Notes: generated from the sequence alone by a model not told the origin. Shown: positions 49,378 to 59,728, counted from the stretch's first letter. The stretch: DNA of 64,000 bases from Haemophilus parainfluenzae (GCF_003253005.1 NZ_QEPZ01000002.1:124001-188000), one strand, 5' to 3'. Program-made: numbers and translations.

Positions 49378-50083
49378 ACCTTCGCTTATTGAAACACAAA
49401 AAGCACTTGCCACAGCAGTTCGATTGGCTCATGCTCAACCTTTAAATGGTTATGCTCCTAATCGCATCGCTGTTTATGCTCGCTTAGTTCGAAATAACAT
49501 CTTTGGTTTTATTGACCGCTGTTTTGTTGAAGCACCTAAACACGTTTCTGCTGAGAGTTGGTCTCAGACAAAAGAAGCGTTTGTATTAACAGGAAAATCA
49601 CATTCGCCTTATTTTCAAGATATTGCTGGAGAATTTCTCTTATTTTGTCAAGAAAAAGAGAGTTTCGATGCCAATATACTGGCATTGATGGATTTTGAAA
49701 ATACACAATTACTTGCAGAAGTTTCTTTAGCAAAAGTACCTGAAAAATTTGAGTGGGATAAGCATAGCGTAATGCAGTTATCTGATGCAGCTTATTTAAA
49801 ACGCTATGAAGTCGATTTTTTATCAAGCAATTTTAAACAATTTGATGAAAACCCTATGCAAGCTGTTATATGGCGGGATAGCGATTTTAATATTCTACAA
49901 CAACGCTTATCTGAACTTGACTTTTGGCTATTAAGTTATATACAAGAACAACCTTCGTCTTTAGAAGAGGTATTATCTGCCTTAAATACTGTAGTTGAAG
50001 ATAGCCCCCCCTTAATTCCATTATTGGAAAACACTTGGGTGAATTGGATTAATGCTGAAGTGCTTTATCCTAAAGAGGGATAA
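49367..50083 (+). CDS. hvfC: DUF2063 (MbnC/HvfC-type) partner protein
   Basis: This 238-residue protein has an N-terminal DUF2063 domain (about 1-95, with [17 protein letters not shown], then an [12 protein letters not shown] segment) and a C-terminal extension. Such proteins pair with DUF692 enzymes and help bind the precursor peptide. Its start lies inside hvfB (11-bp overlap), so translation is coupled. It is the last gene before a strong terminator. Confidence 0.9.
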   Translation: MQPKPSLIETQKALATAVRLAHAQPLNGYAPNRIAVYARLVRNNIFGFIDRCFVEAPKHVSAESWSQTKEAFVLTGKSHSPYFQDIAGEFLLFCQEKESFDANILALMDFENTQLLAEVSLAKVPEKFEWDKHSVMQLSDAAYLKRYEVDFLSSNFKQFDENPMQAVIWRDSDFNILQQRLSELDFWLLSYIQEQPSSLEEVLSALNTVVEDSPPLIPLLENTWVNWINAEVLYPKEG

Positions 50084-50115
50084 ATTTTGTATAGAAAAAC
50101 TCACAAAACGTTAGA

Positions 50116-50150
50116 TAGGTGAAAAAGATGACTTTTTCACCTAATTTTTT
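50116..50150 (+). terminator. Terminator of the hvf operon
   Basis: TAGGTGAAAAAG/CTTTTTCACCTA 12-bp stem with an ATGA loop, followed by ATTTTTT. Confidence 0.9.
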
Positions 50151-50481
50151 CTTGGTTAGTATTTTCCATATATTATCCAAATCTTTTTAATATAGATTTG
50201 AGAACAGTTCTAATCATATTCTCCGCTTAAATGAAATCTTTCAGTTATAAATCTAAACATTTGATTTCCAATTTATTAAATTTCATATAATGAAAATTTG
50301 TCACATAATTTTTGAATGACCTCTCATTTATAATTTCCTATATTTCAATTATAGGAAAATACTGCACAATAAATAAAAATTTATTTATAGCTGTTTAATA
50401 TGTAAAGTAAAAAAACACAAAAATCTTGATTTATTTTTATTGTATTGTATATTCAAATAGTTAATTTGAGTAAGGAATATT
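50151..50481. other. AT-rich intergenic stretch before ygiF
   Basis: No gene is visible. One hairpin, TTTCCTATA/TATAGGAAA (50334-50358), stands alone. The last 60 bases, AT-only in places, probably hold the ygiF promoter. No uptake signal is present. Confidence 0.5.
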
Positions 50482-51519
50482 ATGCTACAAGAAATTGAAT
50501 TAAAATTGGCGATCTCGCCACAAATCAGTATTGAATTGCCACAATATCTTGCAAAATTTACGATTTTAGATCATCAAGATTTATTTTTGAGTAATACTTA
50601 TTATGATTATCCTGATAATTTCCTTGATAAACAAAAGATGGGATTACGTATTCGTCAAGAAGATCTGGAACTTACATTAACGCTTAAAACTAACGGCGAA
50701 GTTGTTGGTGGATTGCATAGTCGTCCAGAATATAATTTACCACTAACCGAAAAAGAAACGCCAACCAATGCCCAATTAAGAGAACTTTATCCTTTTGAAC
50801 AATTACCTAGCTCTACACTACAACCTATTTTCTCCACAGATTTTAACCGCACTTTTTGGTTAGTTGAATTTCAACAATCCAAAATTGAAGTGGCTTTCGA
50901 TCAAGGCAAAATTATTGCAGACGAATCTGAGCAACCGATTTGTGAAATTGAGTTTGAATTGAAATCTGGCAATGTGCAGGATCTTTTTGATTTTGTGGAA
51001 ACTTTTCCTTTCGAAAGAGATATTTATTTTAGTAGCGCAAGTAAAGCGAAGCGTGGTTATTTGCTGGGCTCAAAACAATTTTTAACAGATTGGTTAAATA
51101 AATGGCGTGATTTTTTAAAAGAAGAACGAGAAGAAAGTGCGGTAGATTTTGGTGCAAAATTTAATTCCTTGTTGAAAATGGAACAGAAACTTTTGGAAGA
51201 AACCTTATCCTTTTCTCCCGCACTTTTTAGCCAAGATTTTATGAAAACAGTGGAGCGAGTTGGGGCATTTTTTAATCTTTATCATTATTATGATGAAAAT
51301 GGAAAAATCCTAGAAGCGGTGGCAACAGAAAAACAAAAAGAAACGCTCTTACCAGCTTTGTTAGAAAGCAATCAGAAAATCTTTGTTGAAATCCGGGATT
51401 TGATTCGTTTTCATAGTGAAACGAAAGACAATGAAAAAACTATTGAAAAATTGACCGCACTTTTGAAAAGTCGAGTTTATTTTGAGCGAATGATCAAATT
51501 AATGAGATTTTCGGCATAA
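50482..51519 (+). CDS. ygiF: CYTH-CHAD inorganic triphosphatase (YgiF-like, short CHAD)
   Basis: This 345-residue protein starts with the CYTH signature EIELKL (ExExK) and shows the rest of the triphosphate tunnel (GLRIRQE, LTLKT, EIEFELKSG, KAKRGYL) to about residue 205. The CHAD part is only about 130 residues, shorter than in E. coli YgiF (433 residues total). The CYTH domain hydrolyses inorganic triphosphate; CHAD domains bind polyphosphate. It precedes radA, as in H. influenzae. Two uptake cores lie within it. Confidence 0.85.
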   Translation: MLQEIELKLAISPQISIELPQYLAKFTILDHQDLFLSNTYYDYPDNFLDKQKMGLRIRQEDLELTLTLKTNGEVVGGLHSRPEYNLPLTEKETPTNAQLRELYPFEQLPSSTLQPIFSTDFNRTFWLVEFQQSKIEVAFDQGKIIADESEQPICEIEFELKSGNVQDLFDFVETFPFERDIYFSSASKAKRGYLLGSKQFLTDWLNKWRDFLKEEREESAVDFGAKFNSLLKMEQKLLEETLSFSPALFSQDFMKTVERVGAFFNLYHYYDENGKILEAVATEKQKETLLPALLESNQKIFVEIRDLIRFHSETKDNEKTIEKLTALLKSRVYFERMIKLMRFSA

Positions 51520-51645
51520 TGCGAATCAACCGTGCAAAGGGGGGAAGCTATACTTCTAGGCATTATGTAAGTTTGCCCTGAACAATATAACGATATTTCG
51601 CCGTAGGTATATGAATACTCGGTTAAAAGATGAGAAGGATAAAAA

Positions 51646-53025
51646 ATGGCTAAAGCCCCGAAAACAGCTTATGTATGTAATGATTGTGGCGCTGAATTTT
51701 CGCGCTGGCAAGGGCAATGTTCAGCCTGTAAAGCCTGGAATACGATTAGTGAAGTGCGGTTACTTTCAGCCTCAAATTCCACAAAAAATGATCGTTTTAG
51801 TGGTTATGCAGGAGAAACTCGAGCAAAAATCCAAACGCTTTCTGAAATTAGCTTACAAGAAACACCGCGTTTCACCAGTGGATTTAAAGAGTTAGATCGC
51901 GTATTAGGTGGTGGGATCGTACCAGGGAGTGCTATTTTAATTGGTGGGCATCCTGGTGCGGGGAAAAGTACCTTGTTACTTCAAGTCATGTGCGGATTAG
52001 CGAAAAATATGACCGCACTTTATGTAACAGGGGAAGAGTCACTTCAACAAGTGGCTATGCGAGCTAATCGCTTAAATCTGCCGACAGATAAATTAAATAT
52101 GTTATCTGAAACCTCAGTTGAGCAAATTTGTAATTTGGCGGATCAATTAAAACCGCAAATTATCGTAGTAGACTCGATTCAGGTTATGCATCTTTCAGAT
52201 ATTCAATCCTCCCCAGGAAGTGTGGCACAAGTGCGTGAATGTGCCTCTTTTCTTACTCGTTATGCGAAAACCCGACAGGTTGCCATCATTATGGTTGGGC
52301 ATGTCACCAAAGACGGCACCCTTGCGGGGCCAAAAGTATTGGAACATGCCATTGACTGTTCGTTATTGCTGGAAGGGGAGGCGGATTCCCGTTTCCGTAC
52401 GTTACGTAGTCATAAAAACCGTTTTGGCGCAGTGAATGAGCTAGGGGTATTCGGTATGACAGAGCAAGGATTGCGCGAAGTGAAAAATCCATCGGCAATT
52501 TTCTTAAGTCGAGGAGATGAACAAACACCAGGTAGCTCGGTCATGGTACTTTGGGAAGGGACTCGTCCGCTTTTGGTGGAAATTCAAGCGTTGGTGGATC
52601 ATTCCATGCTTGCAAATCCGCGCCGTGTGGCGGTGGGGTTAGAGCAAAATCGTTTAGCTTTATTGCTTGCGGTATTACATCGTCATGGTGGACTACAAAT
52701 GTCGGATCAAGATGTTTTCGTGAATGTCGTTGGCGGTGTAAAAGTCGGGGAAACTGGAGCAGATCTTGCGTTATTGCTTGCATTAATTTCCAGTTTCCGT
52801 AATCGTCCATTGCCACAAGATTTAGTTGTCTTTGGTGAAGTCGGGTTAGCTGGTGAAATTAGACCTGTAACCAGCGGTCAAGAACGCATTAGTGAAGCCG
52901 CAAAACATGGTTTTAAACGTGCGATTGTCCCTTTCGCCAATAAGCCGAAAAGTGCGGTTGAGAATATGGAAGTTTTTACGGTGAAAAAACTCGCTGATGC
53001 ACTTGCCATATTGGATAATTTCTAA
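51646..53025 (+). CDS. radA: DNA repair protein RadA (Sms)
   Basis: This 459-residue protein has an N-terminal C4 zinc finger (CNDCGAEF, CSAC), a RecA-like ATPase (Walker A GGHPGAGKST near residue 105), the RadA-specific KNRFG motif and a C-terminal Lon-like domain. It drives branch migration of recombination intermediates and matters for natural transformation in related bacteria. The start ATG 51646 follows AAGGAT. Confidence 0.96.
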   Translation: MAKAPKTAYVCNDCGAEFSRWQGQCSACKAWNTISEVRLLSASNSTKNDRFSGYAGETRAKIQTLSEISLQETPRFTSGFKELDRVLGGGIVPGSAILIGGHPGAGKSTLLLQVMCGLAKNMTALYVTGEESLQQVAMRANRLNLPTDKLNMLSETSVEQICNLADQLKPQIIVVDSIQVMHLSDIQSSPGSVAQVRECASFLTRYAKTRQVAIIMVGHVTKDGTLAGPKVLEHAIDCSLLLEGEADSRFRTLRSHKNRFGAVNELGVFGMTEQGLREVKNPSAIFLSRGDEQTPGSSVMVLWEGTRPLLVEIQALVDHSMLANPRRVAVGLEQNRLALLLAVLHRHGGLQMSDQDVFVNVVGGVKVGETGADLALLLALISSFRNRPLPQDLVVFGEVGLAGEIRPVTSGQERISEAAKHGFKRAIVPFANKPKSAVENMEVFTVKKLADALAILDNF

Positions 53026-53107
53026 AAAAACGTTGTCCTATTGTTGTCTGATTACTGAAAGTTTTTGATAAATTAGATAGAATATGCGCCACACATAAGG
53101 AAAGGTT

Positions 53108-53587
53108 ATGGAAAAGAAATTAAATAAAGCGTTGGATAGCATTGATATCAAAATCTTAAATGAATTACAACGCAACGGTAAAATCTCTAATATCGATTTA
53201 TCAAAGAAAGTGGGGTTATCGCCAACGCCTTGTTTAGAAAGGGTAAAACGCTTAGAAAAACAAGGTGTGATTATGGGCTATCGGGCGCTATTAAATCCTG
53301 AATTACTGGATGCGCCTTTATTGGTGATCGTTGAAATTACGCTCGTGCGTGGTAAACCTGATGTTTTCGAAGAGTTTAATGCAGCGATTCAAGCGCTTGA
53401 TGAAATTCTCGAATGTCATTTGGTATCAGGTGATTTCGATTATTTACTCAAAACACGTGTAGCAGATATGGCGGCATATCGAAAATTATTGGGTACCACA
53501 TTATTGCGCTTACCAGGTGTGAATGACACCCGAACTTATGTTGTAATGGAAGAAGTGAAACAAACTAATTATCTCGTACTAAAATAA
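53108..53587 (+). CDS. lrp: Leucine-responsive regulatory protein
   Basis: This 159-residue Lrp/AsnC regulator has an N-terminal helix-turn-helix (LDSIDIKILNELQRNGKISN, KKVGLSPTPCLERVKRLE) and a C-terminal RAM effector domain (ECHLVSGDFDYLLKTRV). It is close in length and sequence to E. coli Lrp, a global regulator of amino-acid metabolism. ftsK begins 2 bp later, the same neighbour as in E. coli. Confidence 0.95.
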   Translation: MEKKLNKALDSIDIKILNELQRNGKISNIDLSKKVGLSPTPCLERVKRLEKQGVIMGYRALLNPELLDAPLLVIVEITLVRGKPDVFEEFNAAIQALDEILECHLVSGDFDYLLKTRVADMAAYRKLLGTTLLRLPGVNDTRTYVVMEEVKQTNYLVLK

Positions 53588-53589
53588 AA

Positions 53590-56379
53590 ATGATTAAACG
53601 AATTACAAAACGATTTACACCGAAACAATATTTAGCAGAATTATTACTCGGATTGACCGCGCTTTTAGGTTTATATTTAATCGTGGCATGGTCAAGCTAT
53701 ACGCCATTAGATAACTCTTGGTCTACAGCAAGTTTTCAAACTGAAACCATCAATAAAGCCGGTGCTTTTGGCGCTTGGTTAATTGATGCGTTTTTTGTTT
53801 TTCTCGGCTATGTAGGTCATCTCATTCCATTTGTCATTTTCATCGTACCGATTTATTTACTAAAAACCAAAGCGGTTCATTCTCTATCAGCAACCCGTAT
53901 TGCATTACGTTCCTTTGGCTTTATTGCTCTCATCATTGGTTTAACCATGATGGCAACATTGTTGCTTTCAAATACGAACTACTATTTAGCTGGAGGCGTA
54001 TTTGGTGGTAGCCTCGTGGTGAATTTATATCCTACACTCGGTAAGTTTGGCTGTATTTTAGTGGGCTTTATCTGTGCAGTTGTAGGCTTTATTTTCTGTT
54101 CCGGTGCATCATTAATTCGTTTAATTGTAAAATTCTATCATTGGCTGACAATGAAAAATCAGCCGGCAGAAGAGGAGCATGCAGAACATACTTCTGTAGA
54201 TGATCTTGAACAAATTGTGATTGAGGCACCTCAACAACTTGCCTTCTCTGATTCTCAATTGGAAACTGAATCTACAGAAGATGAAAAAGAGGAGGGTTCT
54301 GAAAATACCTTTGTTAAGCCTGAGCAACTCATTAATATCAGTGGGTTATCCTCACCGAGTGCTTCAGAGCCAGCAGATGTTGAAAAATTAGAAGATAAGT
54401 TTAAAGGCTTCACGGTTGAATCTGAGAATTTGCCGAATGTGTCTATTTCTGCCTCTTCTTCCGTTGAATTACCAACAAAAGAAGATTTTTCAGCAACATG
54501 GAAAAACTCACCAGTGAATTCTCAAAGTACGGATGATTCAGATGATATTTTTGAGGAAAATGTCATACCAAAAGTGTCACTAAAAACACCTGAAAATACG
54601 ACCGCACTTTATCCAACTTATGATGAACCTTTAGAATCAGAAAGTGATGCTTTAGAAGATGAACTAGCGCGTCAGTTTGCTGCGCAAGAGCAAGCTCGTA
54701 TGCAAGAAATGGAAGTGCGAGCAAAAGCCTCAAATGCTGAAGATGCATTAAAAGTGATCTTGAATGAGCCGACAGCTTCGCCAGTTAAAGCGCGTGAAAT
54801 TCATATTGAGAATGGAACTGAAACAACCTATAAGCCGTATTCCGATACGCTTATTCACCCAGCATTCCAACAACCAACGAATAAACGTGAAAAACCAACA
54901 ACACCATTACCAAGTTTAGATTTACTTGAGCATCGTCCAACGCAGGCTCAAGACATTACGCGTGAAGAAATTTTAGACACATCCGCACGCATAGAACAAC
55001 AATTAAAGAATTTTAATGTCAAAGCTACGGTACAAGATGTGTTAGTAGGGCCAGTGGTGACTCGTTATGAGCTTGAATTACAACCGGGTGTAAAAGCATC
55101 CAAAGTAACAAGTATAGATACCGATTTAGCACGTGCATTGATGTTCCGTGCGATCCGTGTGGCAGAAGTGATTCCAGGCAAACCTTATATTGGCATTGAA
55201 ACGCCAAATGCGCACCGTCAAATGGTGCCATTGCGTGATGTGCTCGATAGCAATGAATTCCGTTCATCAACATCATTGCTTTCAATGGCTTTGGGTAAAG
55301 ATATTAGCGGAAAACCCGTTGTGGTTGATTTGGCTAAAATGCCTCACTTGCTTGTTGCGGGTTCAACAGGCTCGGGTAAATCTGTTGGTGTGAATACCAT
55401 GATTTTAAGCTTGCTTTTCCGTGTGACACCAGATGAAGTGAAATTTATTATGATTGACCCGAAAGTGGTTGAACTTTCTATTTATAACGATATCCCGCAC
55501 TTGCTTACCCCTGTGGTGACGGATATGAAAAAAGCGGCGAATGCATTGCGTTGGTGCGTAGATGAAATGGAACGTCGTTATCAATTATTGTCAGCCTTAC
55601 GTGTGCGTAACATTGAAGGGTATAACGAAAAAATTGAAGAATATGAAAAACTCAATATGCCAATTCCAAATCCAATTTGGAAACCTGGTGATACAATGGA
55701 TAAGATGCCGCCTCCATTAGAAAAATTGAGTTATATTGTTGTGATCGTTGATGAGTTTGCTGACTTAATGATGGTTGCAGGCAAACAAATAGAAGAGTTA
55801 ATTGCTCGCTTAGCACAAAAAGCTCGTGCAATTGGTATCCACTTGATTTTAGCAACACAACGCCCTTCAGTAGATGTGATTACGGGGTTAATTAAAGCTA
55901 ACATTCCAAGTCGTATCGCCTTTACAGTGGCAAGTAAAATTGACTCTAGAACGATTCTGGATCAAGGTGGTGCAGAAGCCTTATTGGGCCGTGGTGATAT
56001 GTTATATTCAGGACAAGGCTCTTCGGATCTTGTTCGTGTACATGGTGCCTTTATGAGTGATGATGAGGTGGCGCGTGTAGCAGATGATTGGCGTGCACGC
56101 GGTAAACCAAATTATATTGATGGCATTTTAAACGGCGCGGATGATGAAGATTCTGGTGAAAAATCAACGGCAAGCAGTGGCGATCTTGATGCATTATTTG
56201 ATGAAGTCGTTGAGTTTGTATTAAGCACAGGCAATACCTCGACTTCTTATATTCAACGTAAATTTAGTGTTGGGTTTAACCGAGCGGCTCGAATTATGGA
56301 TCAGCTCGAAGAACAAGGTATTTTAGGCCCAATGAAAAATGGAAAACGAGAAATTTTAGCTCGACGTTCCGAATATTAA
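53590..56379 (+). CDS. ftsK: DNA translocase FtsK
   Basis: This 929-residue division protein has an N-terminal membrane domain (about 1-190, four hydrophobic segments) and an acidic, Ser/Glu-rich linker (about 190-440), much shorter than in E. coli. The motor domain (about 450-840) has Walker A GSTGSGKS near residue 592 and VIVDEFADLMM. A winged-helix gamma domain at the end (YIQRKFSVGFNRAARIMDQLE) reads KOPS. It pumps chromosomes apart and activates XerCD at dif. Confidence 0.95.
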   Translation: MIKRITKRFTPKQYLAELLLGLTALLGLYLIVAWSSYTPLDNSWSTASFQTETINKAGAFGAWLIDAFFVFLGYVGHLIPFVIFIVPIYLLKTKAVHSLSATRIALRSFGFIALIIGLTMMATLLLSNTNYYLAGGVFGGSLVVNLYPTLGKFGCILVGFICAVVGFIFCSGASLIRLIVKFYHWLTMKNQPAEEEHAEHTSVDDLEQIVIEAPQQLAFSDSQLETESTEDEKEEGSENTFVKPEQLINISGLSSPSASEPADVEKLEDKFKGFTVESENLPNVSISASSSVELPTKEDFSATWKNSPVNSQSTDDSDDIFEENVIPKVSLKTPENTTALYPTYDEPLESESDALEDELARQFAAQEQARMQEMEVRAKASNAEDALKVILNEPTASPVKAREIHIENGTETTYKPYSDTLIHPAFQQPTNKREKPTTPLPSLDLLEHRPTQAQDITREEILDTSARIEQQLKNFNVKATVQDVLVGPVVTRYELELQPGVKASKVTSIDTDLARALMFRAIRVAEVIPGKPYIGIETPNAHRQMVPLRDVLDSNEFRSSTSLLSMALGKDISGKPVVVDLAKMPHLLVAGSTGSGKSVGVNTMILSLLFRVTPDEVKFIMIDPKVVELSIYNDIPHLLTPVVTDMKKAANALRWCVDEMERRYQLLSALRVRNIEGYNEKIEEYEKLNMPIPNPIWKPGDTMDKMPPPLEKLSYIVVIVDEFADLMMVAGKQIEELIARLAQKARAIGIHLILATQRPSVDVITGLIKANIPSRIAFTVASKIDSRTILDQGGAEALLGRGDMLYSGQGSSDLVRVHGAFMSDDEVARVADDWRARGKPNYIDGILNGADDEDSGEKSTASSGDLDALFDEVVEFVLSTGNTSTSYIQRKFSVGFNRAARIMDQLEEQGILGPMKNGKREILARRSEY

Positions 56380-56415
56380 TTCTCCTAAGTTTCACTTTAC
56401 AAAAAGGAAAGTAGA

Positions 56416-57042
56416 ATGAAAAAAACATTATTAAAAATAACCGCACTTACTGCGCTATTAAGTGCGAGTAATTTTGCTTTTGCCGATGCTGCTGATGAGC
56501 TGCAAAATCGCTTAAATCAAGTGACAGTATTGAGCGCTGATTTCTCTCAAACCGTGACTTCTGCCGGCGGTAAAAACGTTCAACAAGGAAGTGGAAAACT
56601 TCAAATTAAACGTCCAAATCTTTTCCGTATGGATACCAAATCACCGCAAGAAACACAAATTATTGCAGATGGTAAAACCCTTTGGTATTACGATCCATTC
56701 GTACAACAAGTGACAGCTCAATGGGTGAAGGACGCGGTAAATAATACCCCTTTCGTCCTTTTAACCAGTAACGATAAAAGCCACTGGAATCAGTATTCAG
56801 TAACGCAAAATGCGGATACGTTTGTGTTAAAACCGAAGGCGAAAAATAGCAATATTAAACAATTTGATATCCGTGTAGATACAAATGGTGTGTTAAAAAA
56901 TTTCAGCACTACAGAAAAAGATGGTCAAACCAATCTTTATGTGTTGCGTAACATTACAAATCAAACACTAGCTGATAGCTTATTCCAATTTAGCGTACCA
57001 AAAGGCGTGGAATTGGATGACCAACGTAAAGGTAAAAAATAA
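56416..57042 (+). CDS. lolA: Periplasmic lipoprotein carrier LolA
   Basis: This 208-residue protein has a Sec signal ending near residue 23 (NFAFADA) and the LolA core ([46 protein letters not shown]). It shuttles lipoproteins from the LolCDE complex to LolB. It follows ftsK by 36 bp; a terminator separates it from rarA. Confidence 0.94.
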   Translation: MKKTLLKITALTALLSASNFAFADAADELQNRLNQVTVLSADFSQTVTSAGGKNVQQGSGKLQIKRPNLFRMDTKSPQETQIIADGKTLWYYDPFVQQVTAQWVKDAVNNTPFVLLTSNDKSHWNQYSVTQNADTFVLKPKAKNSNIKQFDIRVDTNGVLKNFSTTEKDGQTNLYVLRNITNQTLADSLFQFSVPKGVELDDQRKGKK

Positions 57043-57047
57043 TCCAT

Positions 57048-57078
57048 AAGGTGTGAATGATAATCTTCACACCTTTTG
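57048..57078 (+). terminator. Hairpin terminator between lolA and rarA
   Basis: AAGGTGTGAA/TTCACACCTT 10-bp stem, followed by TTGC; the short T-run suggests partial readthrough into rarA. Confidence 0.6.
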
Positions 57079-57095
57079 CTTATTAAGGAAAGAAT

Positions 57096-58436
57096 ATGTC
57101 TAATCTTAATTTTGATTTTGCTGAAAATGACTTTCGCCCTTTAGCTGCTCGTATGCGCCCAACTAATTTGGAACAATATTATGGGCAGACGCATTTAATT
57201 GGAGAGGGAAAGCCACTTCGTAAAGCTATTCAAGCGGGGCATATTCATTCGATGATTCTGTGGGGACCGCCGGGTACAGGTAAAACAACACTGGCGGAAA
57301 TTATTGCTCACCGTATTAATGCAGAAGTTGAACGAATTTCAGCGGTGACAAGCGGCGTGAAAGAAATTCGAGAATCAATTGACCGAGCGAAACAAAATCG
57401 ACTTGCAGATCGCCAAACGATTTTATTTGTGGATGAAGTGCATCGCTTTAACAAAAGCCAACAAGATGCGTTTTTACCCCATATTGAAGATGGGACGATT
57501 ATTTTTATTGGCGCCACAACGGAAAATCCTTCCTTTGAATTAAATAATGCATTGCTTTCTCGTGCGAGAGTCTACCTACTTAAGTCATTGACAGTGGCTG
57601 AAATCGAACAAGTTCTGCAACAAGCCATTTCTGATCCTGAGCGAGGATTAGGTAAAGAGCGTTTAGTTTTAGAAGAGGATTTGCTACAGGGTTTAGCTGA
57701 ATATGTGAATGGTGATGCTCGCCTGGCTTTAAATTGTCTTGAACTGATGGTTGATATGGCTTCTGACACAGAAAACGGTAAGAAATTAGACCGCACTTTG
57801 TTGAAAGAAGTATTAGGTGAACGACAAGCGCGTTTTGATAAACAAGGCGATCGTTTTTATGATTTGATTTCTGCTTTACATAAATCAATTCGAGGTTCAG
57901 CAGCAGATGCAGCACTTTATTGGTATGCACGAATTATCACAGCCGGTGGAGATCCCCTTTATGTAGCACGACGTTTATTAGCGATTGCCTCAGAAGATGT
58001 AGGTAATGCTGACCCAAGAGCAATGCAAGTTGCTCTAGCGGCTTGGGATTGTTTCACGAGAGTGGGCGCTTATGAAGGAGAGCGAGCTATTGCGCAAGCC
58101 ATTATTTATTTGGCTGTAGCACCGAAGAGTAATGCGGTTTACAACGCATTTAATGCGGCAAAACAACATGCAAAAGAGTTTTCTGATTTTGATGTACCGC
58201 CTCATTTACGTAATGCGCCAACGGCTTTAATGAAAGAATTGGGCTATGGCGCTGAATATCGTTATGCACATGATGAACCTAATGCTTATGCCGCTGGAGA
58301 AAATTACTTCCCACCAGAACTGAAAGATACTCAATATTATTTCCCAACTAATCGTGGTATGGAAATTCAAATTAAAGAAAAGATTGAGCGCTTACAAGAG
58401 CAAGATAAAAACGCATTAAAAAAACGCTATAAATAA
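57096..58436 (+). CDS. rarA: Replication-associated recombination protein A
   Basis: This 446-residue AAA+ ATPase of the RarA/MgsA family has Walker [14 protein letters not shown] (near residue 52), Walker [22 protein letters not shown], an [19 protein letters not shown] sensor region, and a C-terminal tetramerisation domain. It acts at stalled replication forks. The ftsK-lolA-rarA order matches E. coli and H. influenzae. Confidence 0.95.
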   Translation: MSNLNFDFAENDFRPLAARMRPTNLEQYYGQTHLIGEGKPLRKAIQAGHIHSMILWGPPGTGKTTLAEIIAHRINAEVERISAVTSGVKEIRESIDRAKQNRLADRQTILFVDEVHRFNKSQQDAFLPHIEDGTIIFIGATTENPSFELNNALLSRARVYLLKSLTVAEIEQVLQQAISDPERGLGKERLVLEEDLLQGLAEYVNGDARLALNCLELMVDMASDTENGKKLDRTLLKEVLGERQARFDKQGDRFYDLISALHKSIRGSAADAALYWYARIITAGGDPLYVARRLLAIASEDVGNADPRAMQVALAAWDCFTRVGAYEGERAIAQAIIYLAVAPKSNAVYNAFNAAKQHAKEFSDFDVPPHLRNAPTALMKELGYGAEYRYAHDEPNAYAAGENYFPPELKDTQYYFPTNRGMEIQIKEKIERLQEQDKNALKKRYK

Positions 58437-58455
58437 TTTTTCTAGTATGGTAAAT

Positions 58456-58495
58456 ATAAAAAAGTGCGGCTAAATTTGGCCACACTTTTTGTTAT
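58456..58495. terminator. Bidirectional terminator between rarA and potD
   Basis: AAAAAGTGCGGC/GGCCACACTTTTT arms (one mismatch) between convergent genes; the arm AAGTGCGGC is one base off the uptake core. Confidence 0.7.
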
Positions 58496-58509
58496 CACTT
58501 AAAAACGCA

Positions 58510-59592
58510 TTATTTTGCTGCTTTTAACTCCTGGTAATACTGTTCATAGTATTGAATAGCATCACCTACATCATCTTGCCAGTAGCTTTTTTGAAGGATT
58601 TCTGCTGGTGGATAAATTGAAGGATCTTCTGTAATTTCTTTTGGAAGCGCTTTTTTCGCTTCAAGGTTAGCTGTTGGGTAACCAATCGCTAAAGTCAATT
58701 TTTCCGCCGCTTTTGTACCTAGCAAGTAGTTAATTAACTTGTGTGCACCATCTGGGTTTTTAGAGGTTTTAGGAATAGCTAAAGTATCAACCCAAAGAAC
58801 AGGCCCTTCTTTTGGGAATACCATATTTAATGGAGCTTGTTCTTTTTTCGCGATACGCACAGAACCATTCCATAACTGACCTAATTCTACTTCACCAGAG
58901 ATGAATGAGTTTGCAGGGTTATCAGAATTGAAAGAAAGTACGTTTGGACGTAATTTCAATAACTCTTCATAAGCTTGCTTGATAATTGCAGGATCTTTGG
59001 TGTTTGGATCTTGACCAATTTTTAATAATGCAATATTGAATACTTCACGCGCATCATCCAATAATTGGATTTTGTTTGCATATTCTGGTTTCCAGAAATC
59101 GCCCCAAGAAGTGAAGTCAGAACCTTTATAGGTATTGGTATTAAATGCAATACCTGGCGCACCTAACAACTGAGGAAGTGAGTATTTATTGCCTTTATCA
59201 TAAGGTTTGTTGAGCCAATCAGGGTCTAATTCTTTGATAACAGGTAATTTACTGTGATCTAATTCTTGTAGCATGCCTTCGCGTGCCATTTTAGATACGA
59301 AGTAGTTAGATGGTGCAATAACATCATAACCGCCTGCATCACCTTGGGTTTTCATTTTGGCATACATCGTCTCATTAGATTCAAGACTTGCTACAATAAC
59401 TTTGATACCAGTTTCTTTTGTGAAGTCATCTAAAAGACCATCTGGTACGTATTCAGTCCAAGTATATAAGTACACAGTATCATTTGCTGGAGCCTGTGCT
59501 TTTGTTGCATCAGACTTGGCTTCTTTATCGTTACAAGCAGTTAATGTAGCGGCAACTAAACCGGCAGTAAGCAAACCTGCAAATTTTTTCAT
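58510..59592 (-). CDS. potD: Spermidine/putrescine-binding lipoprotein PotD
   Basis: This 360-residue family-1 solute-binding protein has a lipoprotein-like signal ending in LTAC (Cys20). It has the polyamine-binding pattern: TVYLYTWTEYVPDGLLDDFTKETGI at the mature start, GYDVIAPSNYFVSKM and a WVDTLAIPK segment. It delivers polyamines to PotABC. Two hairpins separate it from potC, so it may have its own promoter. Confidence 0.94.
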   Translation of the reverse strand: MKKFAGLLTAGLVAATLTACNDKEAKSDATKAQAPANDTVYLYTWTEYVPDGLLDDFTKETGIKVIVASLESNETMYAKMKTQGDAGGYDVIAPSNYFVSKMAREGMLQELDHSKLPVIKELDPDWLNKPYDKGNKYSLPQLLGAPGIAFNTNTYKGSDFTSWGDFWKPEYANKIQLLDDAREVFNIALLKIGQDPNTKDPAIIKQAYEELLKLRPNVLSFNSDNPANSFISGEVELGQLWNGSVRIAKKEQAPLNMVFPKEGPVLWVDTLAIPKTSKNPDGAHKLINYLLGTKAAEKLTLAIGYPTANLEAKKALPKEITEDPSIYPPAEILQKSYWQDDVGDAIQYYEQYYQELKAAK

Positions 59593-59630
59593 TTTTCTTT
59601 GTTCTCCGTAAAAGAGGGGGCTAAAAAACC

Positions 59631-59686
59631 ACCTGCATTAATGCAGGTATAAAAATACGCCTTGATTGTGCGTCAAGGCGTATTTT
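59631..59686 (-). terminator. Two terminator-like hairpins between potC and potD
   Basis: Read on the minus strand, AAATACGCCTTGA/TCAAGGCGTATTT (59653-59686) is followed by T-rich sequence. ACCTGCA/TGCAGGT (59631-59648) then runs into GGTTTTTTAG. They would reduce readthrough from potABC into potD. Confidence 0.65.
59647..59676 (-). promoter_or_regulatory. Possible potD promoter overlapping the first hairpin
   Basis: On the minus strand TTGACG (59676-59671), 18-bp spacer, TTATAC (59652-59647). The RNA would begin with the second hairpin at its 5' end. Confidence 0.35.
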
Positions 59687-59728
59687 ATTTGATCTTAAAA
59701 GATTTGTGAAACCTTTTTATATCAATGT

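Noticed and set aside
51611-51895. Plus-strand frame of 94 codons overlapping the radA start
   Set aside because: It is out of frame with radA, which shows its zinc finger immediately after ATG 51646; the overlapping frame is basic and featureless.
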